64,000 bases of DNA from Phocoena phocoena (Eukaryota; Chordata; Mammalia; Artiodactyla; Phocoenidae): assembly GCF_963924675.1 (NCBI RefSeq), contig NC_089239.1:29225818-29289817 (forward strand). The letters run 5' to 3'. Below the pieces are notes generated by a model, which saw only the letters and a program-made list of their open reading frames with translations, had not been told where the DNA came from and searched no databases. How positions within the stretch are numbered: position 1 is the stretch's first letter; each line of letters opens with the position of its first letter. Positions 11,600-23,540 of the stretch are shown piece after piece. Position numbers and translations under genes: made by a program.

Positions 11600-12150
11600 G
11601 TCTAGGAGTGAATAGAGATTAAAATGTAAATGAATATATGTAAGTGAATTTGAATATATATATATGTATGATTGTGCAATCTAAAAAGGTGAAAAAAATA
11701 TTTCAGACACATAATAAAAGAGCCTCAGAAACTTGTAGGACAGTAACAAACTTTCATCGTAAGTGTAACTGGAGTCTCAGAGGAGAAGAGAGAGAGAAGG
11801 GAACTTCCAAATTTGGAAGAGGAACTTCCAAATTTGGTTACATATATTTACAGATTCAACCATGTCAGCAAACCTCAAACAAGACAAATACAAAAGTCCC
11901 ATTCCAAGGCTGCTAAGAGTCAAACTACAAAAGATGAAAAAGATAAAACTTTTAAGGCAGCCAGAAGGAAGCAATATATTATTTACAGGAAAACACTGAT
12001 GCAAACTGTTAGGGATTCCCCCTCAGAAACTGGGTGCCAGAAGACTAAACAATATCTCACCAGATCTGCCCTTAAGAAATACTAAAGGAAGTTCTCCAAG
12101 TGGCAGAAAGAGGATAAGAGAGGAAAACTCAAATCTTCAGAATAAATGGA
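11600..12150 (+). mobile_element. HAL1/L1M segment, continuing
   Basis: Motifs such as 'gagcctcagaaacttgtag', 'ctggagtctcagaggag' and 'aaggcagccagaaggaag' in order match the HAL1/L1M ORF1-side region on the plus strand. Frames 11644-11916 and 11813-12085 are broken remnants. Confidence 0.65.
11801..11837. repeat. Direct repeat with palindromic core
   Basis: The unit gaacttccaaatttgg occurs twice (11801-11816 and 11822-11837). In the first copy cttccaaatttggaag is a perfect 16-bp palindrome. It lies in the HAL1-like remnant. Confidence 0.9.
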
Positions 12151-13864
12151 CTATCATTAAAAGTTAATGGATAAAAACCAAATATAAAAATTGAAAATAT
12201 ATATATTATACAAAATAGATTATAAACATATTAATATGCATATATTGTTTATTAATGTAAATTACTTATATGATTTACTAATGCATAATTATATAATATA
12301 AAATATAAAAATCATTTTATACTTTTAAGATATTTAAATACATATACCTTTTTAAAGCAAGAAGTACAATCTTGTTATGAGGCTTTAATGTTTATAAATG
12401 TAATAGATATTACAGCTATAGCATAATGAATACTGGGGAATAATACTGAATGGGACAATGTACCAAAAATAAGATAAAAAGAAAACAAACTGTTCAAAGG
12501 CACACCTAAATCAATGCATATAAATAACTTAGTTAAATATAAATTAGTACATAAATATATGTGTGTGTATACATATGTACAATGTTTCAGCTAAATAACT
12601 AAGGTAATTGCACTGGATACAAAAAGCAAGAACCAACTGTATGGTGCTTATAAAAAATGCACTTCAAATATAAAGACCCATGTTGGTTGAAAGTAAATGA
12701 AAGAAAAGATACACCATAAAAACAGTAAGAATAAGGAGGCTGAGTGGCTTTGTTAACATTGGGTAAAATAGACTATAAATAGACTATAACAAAAGTAGTA
12801 GTACCTGATATAAGTGGACCATTTCATAATGATAAAGTTGTCAGTTTATCAAGAAGACATGACAACCATAAATGTGTGTGTACATAAGACAGTTTCAAAA
12901 CATGTAAAGAATAAACTGACAAAAAGGAAGAGATACGGGATTTCACAATCATAATCAGAGATTTTAACATCCTCTCAGCAATTTATTAAAAATTAGGCAC
13001 ATCAGTAAAGACACAGAATATATGAAAAACATGGGTAATTACCTTAACCTAACTGCCATGTAGGAAATCCTATACCTAAGAACTACAGAATAAACATTAT
13101 TTTCAAGCACACACAGTACTTTCACAAAGATAGGCCCATATAGATGAGCCATAAAATAAGTCTTAAAAAAATCTTAAAAACCGAAATTATTCTGTATGGT
13201 AATAATAATCCCTGAGTATGTTCTCAGGGAAGAGCAAAATTAAAACAGAACTCAATAGCAATAAAATATATAGGAAAAATCCATAACTTGGGAAATCAAT
13301 ATATTTCTAAATAATCTATGGGTCAAAGGAAAAAATCACCAAGGAAATTAGAAAATATTTAAAACTAAATAATTAAAATATTTACATTAATATTTCTGTG
13401 AAAATAAAGCAGTGCTCATAAGAAAATTTATAGTTTAAAATTCTTTTACTATTATCATAAGAGAAGTCTTAAACCAATATCCTAAATTTCCACCTCAAGA
13501 AGATTTGAAGAGTAAATACAAAGAAAATAGAAGAAAAAAATACAAAGAGAAAAGCAGAAATCAATGAAATAGAAAATAGACAAACAAAAGAAAATAAAGT
13601 CAGTATCTGGTTATGGAAAATAAACAACAAAATTGGTATATAGCTAGCTACACTGAAGAAGAAAAAAGAAATATCAGGAACAAAAAAAAAGGGGTTCTCA
13701 TTATAGATCATAAAGAAATTAAAAGTATAGCAAGAAACTATTATCACAGCTTTGAAGAAATTGAACTCATTACAAATACTTTTCCAATTAAGAAATATCA
13801 GTCACTGATGTCTTTATTGGTGAATTCTATTGAACATTCAAAGAACAAATACACCACTCACAAA
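12151..13864 (+). mobile_element. Old LINE-1 ORF2 5' half (L1M)
   Basis: From about 12720 the sequence tracks L1 ORF2 through the endonuclease region and linker: a 'catttcataatgataaag' block, 'atcagagattttaacatcc', 'gatgagccataaaataagt', and an A-rich 'ataaagcagtgctcataag' segment. It is full of stops and frameshifts, so it is not coding. The part 12151-12700 is AT-rich and less certain. At about 13865 it jumps to a later part of ORF2, which implies an internal deletion or two copies. Confidence 0.7.
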
Positions 13865-14310
13865 AATTAATTAAAAATGGATTAAAGACTTAAACATAAG
13901 ACCTGATACTGTAAAACTCCTGGCTGACAACATAGAAAAGAAGCTCCTTGACATCTGTCTTGGCAATGATTTTTTTAGATTTGACACCAAAAACACAAAC
14001 AACAAAAACGAAAATCAGTAATTAGGACTACATCAAACTAAAAAGCCTCTTCAGAGCAGAAGAAACAATCAACAGAATGTAAAGACAACCTATGGAAGAA
14101 ATATTTGCAAACCACATATCTGATAAGGGTTTAAAATCCAAAATATATAAAGAACTCATATAACTCAGTAACAACAACTACAAAACAATTTGAGCAATGG
14201 GGAGAGGAAATGAAGAGACATTTCCTTCCAAAGAAGAATCCAAAAGGCCAATAGGTATGTGAGTAAATGCTCCACATCAATAATCAGCAGGGAAATGCTG
14301 TATTTACCCA
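13865..14310 (+). mobile_element. LINE-1 ORF2 3' half fragment
   Basis: A clear match to the later part of L1 ORF2: 'ggattaaagacttaaacata', 'aaactcctggctgacaacat', 'gaaatatttgcaaaccacat' and 'aggccaataggtatgtgag' in the right order. The reverse transcriptase region between this and the preceding segment is missing. Multiple stops are present. Confidence 0.85.
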
Positions 14311-14319
14311 TCAGCTATA

Positions 14320-15500
14320 ATCAACTAGAAAAATCACAAATTATCACAGATATCTCAAGTATGAAAAGAACTATAAGAAAGAATTAGGATGAACAATTCC
14401 TAGAGCTAACCTAGGTCTCCAACCACAGTGGAAAAATCTTTGTAATACAGTGTAGGCATCTTCATAAGGATATTCCCTTACTAGAGGGGTAAATTCACCC
14501 TACACTGAAGGTTTATCTGGACCCACCCTAAGAAAGATTAAAAAGAAGTCTTGAAAGGATTCCAACAACTTAAGTGCATGCTGGAACAAAACCTAACAGT
14601 ATGTTCACGAAACAAAACCCAGCAACAAACAACATAAAATTTTGCATGTCTGGCATCCAATCAAAATTTATGAGGCATTAAAAAAATGAATAACAATATA
14701 ACTCATAAACAGTAGTAAAGTCAGTCTATAGAAAGAGGCCCATAAATGACAGAGGTGATAGATCTAGCAGAAGATAAAACACAGGAATTAGAAATAGGCT
14801 CCACGTTTTCAAGGAGGTTGAGAAAACTATCAGTGTGGTGAGGAGACAAAAGGTATACAAGAAAAACAGAATAGAGCTTCTAGATACTAAAAATATTATA
14901 TTAGAAACAGAAAACATGCTGGTTGGGATGAATAAGAGATATGTATTTCAGAAGATAAAAACTAGTAAACTTGAAGACACAGCAATAGAAAATAATCAAA
15001 AGAAAGAAAAGAAAAAAGATAAAAAATAGTAAACAGATCATCAGTGAGTAAGTGGGCAGTAGTATGTAGTCCAATATACATATAACTGAGGGTGAAAAAA
15101 ATATTTAAAGTACTTTAAGAAATAATGCCAAAATTTTATGTAAACTGTAAGTCCAAAGATCAAAAAACTCAAATTGCAAGCAGAATACACATAATCAAAA
15201 CCACTCCGAGGCAATCATAATCATATTGCTGAACACCAATGATAAGGGGAAAATCTCACAAGCATCTAATAGGGGCTGTGGGTGGTGGGCTCACTGCACA
15301 TTACACACAAAAGACAAAAACAAGACTGAGAGATAATTCATCAATTACCACAGGCAGCAGTGAAGGGCGAATAAAAAAGGAAACTGCCAATCCAGAGTTC
15401 TTTACTGAGTGAACTCTCTTCTAAAATAAAAGTAAAATAACATTTTCAGGCAAAAAAAGAAAAAAAGAAAGAAAGAAAGAGAGATAATTAGTTGCCAGTA
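14320..15500 (+). mobile_element. HAL1/L1M 5'-region copy
   Basis: A second old element in the same orientation: 'gtctggcatccaatcaaaat' (about 14647-14666), then 'ataactgagggtgaaaaaa', 'ccaatgataaggggaaaatc', and 'gagttctttactgagtgaac' near 15396. These follow the HAL1/L1M order. It has no intact frame. Confidence 0.6.
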
Positions 15501-15600
15501 GCATATCTTCTTTGAAATAAAGGTTAAATGAAGTTTATCAGACAAGAGAAAAATTATGCCGGTTGAAAATTTAGATATATACCAAAAAATAGTGGCAGAA

Positions 15601-15744
15601 ATTATATATTTTATACATATATACACACACACACATAATACACACATATATGTATATACACACATATACATATCACACACATTTACAATGCTGTTTATCT
15701 ACACATAATGCTAGTATATACATATAATGGTATGTTATATATAC

Positions 15745-15780
<36 letters not shown>
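15601..15780. repeat. AT/CA microsatellite patch
   Basis: Mixed (CA)n and (TA)n tracts, ending in a nearly pure (AT)n run at about 15749-15779. The overlapping 92-codon frame (15402-15680 minus) is an artefact of the alternating repeat. Confidence 0.9.
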
Positions 15781-15784
<4 letters not shown>

Positions 15785-15835
15785 CATATCTCTGTGACAG
15801 TCTTTTCATTTTCATGTCTTTAAAAGATAAATAAG

Positions 15836-16038
15836 GGCTTCCCTGGTGGCGCAGTGGTTGAGAATCCGCCTGCCGATGCAGGACATGGGTTCGTGCCCCG
15901 GTTCAGGAAGATCCCACATGCCACAGAGCGGCCCGTGAGCCATGGCCACTGAGCCTGTGCGTCCAGAGCCTGTGCTCCACAAAGGCAGAGGCCACAACAG
16001 TGAGAGGCCCGCGTACCACAAAAAATAAAAAATAAAAA
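15836..16038 (+). mobile_element. CHR-2-like tRNA SINE
   Basis: A full-length short CHR SINE, head 'ggcttccctggtggcgcagt', A box and B box both present, tail (AAAAAAT)n. A perfect 9-bp target duplication (ataaataag) lies at 15827-15835 and 16039-16047. It has several CpG-to-TpG/CpA changes and small deletions, so it looks older than the copies at 18.7 and 51.6 kb. The frames 15812-16110 on the minus strand are its antisense reading. Confidence 0.95.
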
Positions 16039-16047
16039 ATAAATAAG

Positions 16048-16590
16048 ACCTCCAGCTATTTTATCATGAAGAGGTTGAAGAATGCCCTTCATACACACAT
16101 ACATACACAAAAAATTCTTTATAAAATAGACAAAACAACATCACTACAGGCTCAGACAATTTTAAAAGGGAAAACAAATGACAAACGTTAATTCTTAAGA
16201 GGCTGGTGGAGCTTTGGATGAGAAAGGTGGAAGTCTCTGACCTTCTTGCCCAGTGCTTTTCTCATGGACCCCAAATTCAGTCAATGAGAATGAAATCTTA
16301 TCTGGGGCAGAGCTAGTAACTAAAACAAGCAGGCTTGCTTCCAGAGGGGGCAAACCTGACTTGAGGTGGTGAATGAAAACGCACGGCAACGTTATCAGTA
16401 AAAATATTAAACTCTGTTGAGAAGGGAAAGGGAAAACTTGCATCTCTGCTAGCCTGAGATCTCAGTCCAGCTGCAGGAGTGAAGTGCAGCCAGAAATTTA
16501 ACAGGGTGATCCTGGAAATGAAAGGGCCGTAGAAGCTCTTCACAAACTCCTGGCTGGAGAAATTTTCATGTGGAGAGGAGAACTGGAGAG
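16048..16590. other. Single-copy sequence, no gene seen
   Basis: No repeat or exon recognised. The minus-strand frames 16195-16443 and 16313-16543 show no familiar motif. Confidence 0.45.
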
Positions 16591-18681
16591 ACTACTGGAA
16601 AGTAAAAACTGAGAGAGGTTTAAGAACCTTTAATGAACCTCCCCTGCCCCACCACACACACCCATTGGCAGAGACTGGAAAACTGACAGGCTCAAAAAGA
16701 TTGAGCACAATTTTTCCCTCAAATCATTGGCTGACCGCTATATTAAGTCACAGGGTCAAGCCCTAGAAAACTAGACTAAAAAATAAGAATTCAGAAACAG
16801 ATCACAGACATCAGCAGCTGCACATCCCTAGGAAAAAGAGATATTTTAATTGAAGTCCAGGCCAAAAAAGAAAAATTCAATGGAAAAAAATGAAAACTTA
16901 GAGATGCTATAATTAATATATTACGTGAGATGACCAGTTTTTAGCCACAGCAATAACAATAGGATACAGCCAAAGAAACAGGAAACTATGATATATAATC
17001 AAGGGGAAAAACTCAACAGAAATGGATTCTAGATGGGCCCAGATGTTATACTTAGCAGACGATTCAAAGTAGCTATTATAAATATGTTCCCTTAATAAAC
17101 AAAAAGTATGTTTAAAGAATTATAGGAAATTATGTAATAGTGACTTAAAGAAAGAATCTCAATAAACTAAAAGAAATATATGGAAATACTAGAGTTGAAC
17201 AGTTTTAAAAAGTAAAAAATTTAGTAGACGGAATCAATAGCAGATTTGAGGTGACAGACGATCAGTAACCTTGATGATTTATCTGTAGAAATTATTATTT
17301 ATTTGAAAGATAGAAAGGAAAAATATTCCAAAAAATGAACATGAAATTGGAGCCCCATAGTTAAGCAACAAGCATGAAACATACATGTAATGAGAATCCC
17401 ATAGTAGAGGAGAGAGAAAGGGGTAGAAAACATATTTAATGAAATAGCTGAAACCTTCCCAAATCAGATGATAAATATTGATGTATACATCTAAGAAACT
17501 CAACCAACTCCAAGTAGTATAATCACAAAGAGTTGTATACACCTAGACATATCACAGTCAAACTGCTAAAACCCAATGACAAAGAGAAAGTCTTGACAGC
17601 AGCAAGAGAAAAGTACTCATCACATAAAGGGGAACAAAAGTATGACTAACAGCTGACTTCTCATTAGAAATAGCATGGGTGAGAAAGCAGTGGAATGACA
17701 AAGTACTGAGAGAAAATACTGTCCACCAAGAAGTGCACCCCCAGCAAGACAATCCATCAAAAATGAAAGCGAGACTCCCCTGCTGGATAAGATAAAATAA
17801 TAAAGGAATGTATTTACACTACAACCTAAAATCAACTAATAAAAAAAAGAACAAAATATATGAAACAATGGTATGCAAGACATTGGGAATCAGGTAACAG
17901 AGAATAAGGATCCTGGAGAGATTAGAAAGGGTCCAGGTGAGCCCAGTGATTGCCCAACTTACTGCCTGGAGTTAGATTCGAGGTTATGGCAGAGACAGGA
18001 GCAGCCAGCTGAAGGCTGATCGTCTCCTCGGAGTTCAGGGAAGGTAAGGAGTCTAGAGTGTTCAGGTAAGAGCACCAGAGAAGAACGAGCAGCATGGAGA
18101 GAGAGACAGCCAGCAGTCTCAATGTGGTGCCCTCCCTTGGGGCTTAACGCATTCTAATCAGCGTGTGCATCTGAGGAAACTACAGGAGGTCAAGGAAATC
18201 ATCACCTGAAAGGATTCGCGAAAACAATCCCCTTAGCTCACTTAGATCCAGGAATAATTCCTATCCCACAGCCAGAGCCAGAAACCTCACAATTCACGGA
18301 GCACTGGGTAAGCAGAATAGTTTTACCCAGGTCATCAGGCAAAATTAGCCCTAGAGTAAAAACTGCTCTGCTGCCACCAGCAAAGCTTAAATCAATACTC
18401 AAAATGATCAAGAACTTTCCAAGTAACTTAACTGTATCCCAAGAATAAAGCTCAAGGAATATTTATAGGCAGCCCTAAGAATCTAGCACCTAAAAAGTAA
18501 AATGCACAATGGCTGGCACACAAATAAAAAGTTAGCAGGAATGCATGGACGCAGAAAACCATGACTGACTGTGGGAAAAAGTCAGTAAGTTAAAATTACC
18601 TAAGAAATGGCACGTCAAGTACATTAAACAGGTGTTACAACTGCATCCCATAAGCCCAAGAAGCTAGGGGGCTGGCTGAAC
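16591..18681 (+). mobile_element. L1M/HAL1 copy, plus strand
   Basis: The sequence repeats the HAL1/L1M order seen elsewhere in the window: an 'agcagacgattcaaagtagc' block near 17056, 'aactgctaaaacccaatgac' near 17560, 'cagctgacttctcattagaa' near 17650 and 'caccaagaagtgcaccccc' near 17723. The part from 17880 to 18680 is less certain and may be a 5' UTR. No frame is intact. A SINE interrupts it at 18697. Confidence 0.6.
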
Positions 18682-18696
18682 AAGATAAGCAGAGAT

Positions 18697-18907
18697 GGGG
18701 CTTCCCTGGTGGCGCAGTGGTTGAGGGTCCGCCTGCCGATGCAGGGGACACGGGTTCGTGCCCCGGTCCGGGAAGATCCCACATGCCGCAGAGCGGCTGG
18801 GCCCGTGAGCCATGGCCGCTGAACCTGCGCGTCCGGAGCCTGTGCTCCGCGACGGGAGAGGCCACAACAGTGAGAGGCCCGTGTACCGCAAAAAAAAAAA
18901 AAAAAAA
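18697..18907 (+). mobile_element. CHR-2-like tRNA SINE, well preserved
   Basis: A full-length copy with an A box at 18710-18720 (tggcgcagtgg), a B box at 18753-18763 (ggttcgtgccc) and an uninterrupted poly(A) tail. A perfect 15-bp target duplication, aagataagcagagat, lies at 18682-18696 and 18908-18922. Most CpGs in the body are kept, which suggests a fairly recent insertion. Minus-strand frames at 18635-18891 are antisense readings and not genes. Confidence 0.97.
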
Positions 18908-18922
18908 AAGATAAGCAGAGAT

Positions 18923-19620
18923 AGGGGAAGTTTTTTTAAAAATTAAATGAAATTATTAGATGAGAACTCTAATGTCTAAGATGGAGAATACACTGAATGG
19001 GATTAATTCCAGATTAGATTACAGAATACAAGATTAATGAACATGTAAACATCATATTAAAAACAATATAACAATATTAAATGAAGCACAGAGAGAAAAG
19101 AGACTGGAAAAAACCCACAAAGCTTCAGTGAGGCATGTGACTACTCTAAATATATCTTTAGAGTAGCTTAATATATGTTTAATTGAAGTTACAGAAGGAG
19201 AGAAGAGAGAGATGACAAAAATATTTGAACTAATGCCTGAAATTTTTCCAAATTTAATGAAAACTATTTACTTTCAGATTCAAGGAATCCAAGGAACTCC
19301 AAGCACAAAAAACTATGAATAAATCTGTATTAAAATCAAATTGTTTAAAAACAGTGATAAGAGAATCTTAAAAGTCATCAAGGAAAAAAAGACACATTAA
19401 AGAAGAAAAAAGGAAAAAGATGACATCAGATTTTTCATCAAAAACAACAGATGTCAGAAAACAATGGAGCATTATCTTTAATGTGTTGAGAGGAAGCTGT
19501 CACCTAGAATTCTATACCCACCGAAAATATCCTTTGGAAATAAGTGCAAAAGACTTTTTCAGACATCGGAAAAAAAAACACGAAAGAACTCATCACCAGC
19601 ATGCTTGAACTATAAAAAAA
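18923..19620 (+). mobile_element. HAL1/L1M segment, continuing
   Basis: It resumes the old element after the SINE: 'gggattaattccagattaga', 'aaggaatccaaggaactcca', 'gtcagaaaacaatggagc' and 'acctagaattctatacccac' occur in HAL1 order, followed by 'aagactttttcagacatcgg'. The 62-codon frame 19420-19608 is a surviving piece of the ORF1-side region. Confidence 0.7.
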
Positions 19621-19904
19621 AAGTGAGCGATTGTTCATGCAGGAGAAAAATAATAGAAAACAGGTAGAAAACTAGATCTATGAAAAAAAATAAAGAAAAT
19701 CACAAACAGTGACACTGTGGGTAGATATAAAGATTTGTTTCTCATTAAATAAAACCCTTTAAAAGATAACGAGGAACTTACTACATTTATAATATATACA
19801 TATATAAAAAGATACGTAAGTATTATAGCATGTATTATGACTATCATAACATGCATAGGAGTAATATGTATACCACCAATTACATAAGAGGGAAGAGAGG
19901 AAAG
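19621..19904. other. AT-rich sequence, no gene seen
   Basis: AT-rich spacer between the HAL1 remnant and the DNA transposon. Nothing further is recognised. Confidence 0.45.
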
Positions 19905-19906
19905 TA

Positions 19907-20394
19907 CAGGCATACCTCGTTTTATTGTGCTTCACGTTATTGAACCTCACAGATGCTGCATTCTTTTACAAATTGAAAATTTGCGGCAACTCTGCATGGA
20001 GCAATCTATTGATGCCGTTTTCCCAACAGCGACTGCTCATTTTGTGTCTCTGTGTCACATTTTGGTAATTCTCACAATATTTCAAACTTTCTCATTATTT
20101 ATTGCATTTGTTACAGTGCTCTGTGATCACTGACCTTTGATGTTGCTCTTATGACCTGCTGAAGTCTCAGATGATGGTTAGCATTTTTAAGCAATAAAAT
20201 ATTTTTAAATTAAGGTATGCACACTGCTCTTTTAGACATAATGCTATTGCACACTTAACAGACTATAGCTTGGTGTAAACATAACTTTTATATGTACTGG
20301 GAAACGAGTACATTTGTGTGACTTGCTTTATTGTGATACCCACTTTCTTGCAGTGGTCTGGAACTGAACAGGAAATATCTCCAAGGTATGCCTG
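19907..20394 (+). mobile_element. Tigger1-like DNA transposon (non-autonomous)
   Basis: Both terminal inverted repeats are visible: CAGGCATACCTCG... at the left and ...CCAAGGTATGCCTG at the right, flanked by the TA duplication typical of pogo/Tigger elements (19905-19906 and 20395-20396). The body follows the Tigger1 ends ('gtctctgtgtcacattttgg') but is under 500 bp and lacks transposase, so it is an internally deleted copy. Orientation is by resemblance to the consensus. The 68-codon frame 19927-20133 lies within it. Confidence 0.88.
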
Positions 20395-20399
20395 TATTC

Positions 20400-20685
20400 T
20401 ACTTTAGGTTCTAATGTATATTATAGATAGTGGTCCATTATCACTTGAAGACAGGCTTTAATAAATACATATGTTTATAATATATATAATAGCATATATA
20501 TTAGAATATATACTGTACTATGTAATGCAGTATGTATGTATAAGGAGATACTTACTATGTATACATATATACTATATATTCTAGTACGTATTTATTCTAA
20601 TATATGTGCTAAACTTATATATAAGTATATATAACATATATAAAATATAATTTATACTATATGCTATAAACTAAAAAGAAACCAT
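20400..20685. repeat. AT-rich low-complexity tract
   Basis: Repeated 'atatata' and 'tatgta' words through 20460-20660, with no clear unit. Confidence 0.75.
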
Positions 20686-20689
20686 TAAA

Positions 20690-22842
20690 ACAATACCAGA
20701 GATATTCATAGCTAATAATCCAACAAATTAGGTAAAATTATTAGAAACATTCAATTCAAAATAAGGCAGGAAAATAAGTAAAGTGGAGGAAAGAACAATG
20801 AAACAAATAGAAATCAAAGAGCAAAATGGTCAATTTAGATGCTTCCGTATCAGTAACCGTATGATATGTAAACAGTCTAAACATCTGATTAAAGGCACAG
20901 ATTGTAAGAGTGAATAAAATGCAAGACACAACTATTTATTGCCTACAACAGACACAGTTTAAATACAATGATACATCTAGTTTAAAGTAAAAGATAAGAA
21001 AAAGATTTCCCACGATAAAACAAATTTCTTTAAACAGGAGTGGCTATATGAGTATCAGAAAAATATATTTCAGAACAAAGAATATTACCAGGAACAATGA
21101 AGGTCACTTCATAATGGTGAAGGGGTCAGTTAATTCATCAAGAAGACACAACAATCCTAAACATTTACGCATGAAATAACAGAGTTCTTACGTGAAGGAA
21201 AACACAGAATAGTCAAAGAATTCAATACTGATAACTGATAGAATAATGGACATTAGGCTTCAGAAGACGTGAACACTATGGATGGATTTTAATATATATT
21301 TAAGAAACACCCTACTCAAAAACAGCAGAATACACCATCTTTTAAAATATAAATGAAGAATTTACCAAGGCAGAACATGGTCTGGGCCATAAAAAAGTCA
21401 TAATTGAATTAAAAGAAATAAAATCAAACAAGTTTTGTTATTTAAATATAATAAAATTAGAAATCTATAACAGAAACATTCTGGGAAATATCCAAATACT
21501 TGGAAACCAAACAGCACACTTCAAGAAGAAAAGCATAAATTGTCCTACATCTAATAAAGAAATTTACTTTTAAGAGCTTTCTCACAAAGAAAACTCTAGG
21601 TTTGTGAATTCTACCGAACATTCAAGAAATAAATATTATTGATTCTAAAATAGAAAGCTACCAGAACTAATAAATGCTTTCATCAAGGTTGCAGGATATA
21701 AGATCAATATGTAAAATCAATTGAATTTCTGCATGTTAACAACAAACACTTAGAAATTGAAATTTAAAAATCAATACAATTCACAAAAGCATCAAATATA
21801 TAATCTTGAGGATAATTCTGATCAAAAATTTATACACTGAAAATGACAAAAAAACAGCTGAGATAAATTAAAGAAGACCTAAATAAATGGAGATATATAC
21901 CATAGTCATGATTCAAAAAGCTCAACAATGCTCAGTTTTTCTCAAATATATCTATAAAGTAAATGCTTAATCAAAATCAAAATCCCCAACAGGATTTGTT
22001 TAAAAATTGACAATTTTATAATGAATTCACATGGAAATGCAAATGACATGGATTAGAAGAAAACACTAAGTAAAACCAAGTTGGAGGATATACATTATCA
22101 GACTTCAAGTATTATTATAAATCTCTGTAATAACACTGTGGCGTATTGGTGTTGAGAAGGACAAATAGATCAACGAAACAGAGGGTCCAAAACTAGATCC
22201 ACATGTGGTCAACTGATTTTCGACACAGGTTCAAAGTCAATAGGCTAGTCAACAAATGATGCGGGAGCTACTGTATTCACATGCAAAACCCCCCAAACTT
22301 AGATCCATACATTGAACATACACAAAAATTAGCTAAAAATGAGCCATAGGTCTTAATGTGAAACCTAAAAATACAAAATTTCTAGAAGAAAGCATAGAAT
22401 AATATCTTTGCGACCTTAGAGTAAGAACAAATTTCTTAAAATGCTTAGTGAAGGCATCCATCTTAAAATTCTGACAACCAGAACTTCATCAAAATAAAAA
22501 TACCTTTTGTTTCTAAAAGATTCAATATAAGCATAAAAAAGCAAGCTACAGAATGGGAGAAAATATTTTTATAACTCAATACAAAGAATACAGGCAATCC
22601 AACAAAATGGGCAAAATATGTGAACAGGTACCTAAAAAATAAACCACACGTATGGCTAATAAGCACAGAATGCCCACCAACATTACACATTAGGGAAATG
22701 CAAATAAAACACAATGAGACAGGAGTACACACCCACTGAACTGGCTAAAGTTAAAAAAACCAACAGTAACAAGTCGTGGTGAGGATATAGGGATACTTAC
22801 GCACTGCCGGCGGTAATGCAAATGGTACCTCTTTGGCAAACT
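20690..22842 (+). mobile_element. Old LINE-1 ORF2 (L1M), 5' part
   Basis: A long decayed L1 ORF2 on the plus strand. Recognisable blocks include 'cataatggtgaaggggtcag' (21112-21131), 'gggccataaaaaagtcataa', 'gaattctaccgaacattcaa' (21606-21625) and 'caacgaaacagagggtccaa'. Stops are frequent. It is interrupted by a CHR SINE and continues at 23083. Confidence 0.78.
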
Positions 22843-22850
22843 TTCTGGTG

Positions 22851-23074
22851 TTTTTTTTTTTTTGGTTTTTTTTTTTTTTTGGCAGTACGCGGGCCTCTCA
22901 CTGTTGCGGCCTCTCCCGTTGCGGAGCACAGGCTCTGGACGCGCAGGCTCAGCGGCCATGGCTCACGGGCCCAGCCGCTCTGCGGCATGTGGGATCTTCC
23001 CGGACCGGGGCACAAACCCGTGTCCTCTGCATTGGCAGGCGGACTCTCAACCACTGCACCACCAGGGAAGACCC
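22851..23074 (-). mobile_element. CHR-2-like tRNA SINE, antisense, nested in L1
   Basis: A full-length short CHR SINE in minus orientation with a long T-rich end (22851-22880, interrupted by gg). An 8-bp duplication, ttctggtg, lies at 22843-22850 and 23075-23082. It splits the old L1 ORF2, so it is younger than that element. The 85-94 codon frames crossing it on both strands are readings of the SINE. Confidence 0.94.
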
Positions 23075-23082
23075 TTCTGGTG

Positions 23083-23540
23083 GTTTTTTAAAGAGCTGAA
23101 CTTTCACCCATTATGTGAGCCAGTCATTCTAACATTAGGTATTTAAAAAAAGAAATGAAAATGTTTTTTCATGAAAAAATTTATAAAGAAACGTTCATAG
23201 CAGCTTTATTCACAGTAACCAGGAGCTGGAACTAATCCAAATACCTATTGATGGGTGATATGAGTACATCCATACAATGTAATACTACTCAGTAACAGAA
23301 AGGAAGGAATTACTGATACACATAACAAGAAGGATAAATATTAAATCATTTATGCTGAGCAAAAGATGCCAGACATAAAAGAATGCACTTTATATACATG
23401 GAATCATACGTTATGTAAACTAATATATTTTGACAAAAAGTTCACCGGTGGTTGCCTACAGTCCAGGACAGAGGAAGGGATACACTGCAAAGAGACACAG
23501 GAATCTTGGGGGCATGGTGGCAATTTTCTCTATCTTGCAT
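23083..23540 (+). mobile_element. Old LINE-1 ORF2 3' end and 3' UTR
   Basis: The continuation of the interrupted L1: 'gcagctttattcacagtaac', 'tacctattgatgggtgat', 'tggaatcatacgttatgta' and 'ggtggttgcctacagtccag' in order, leading into the 3' UTR near 23460. Stops and gaps are present. Confidence 0.8.

Noticed and set aside
18697..18770. tRNA gene at the SINE head
   Set aside because: The A and B boxes are those of a tRNA-derived SINE; the cloverleaf is degraded and the element continues into a SINE body and poly(A).
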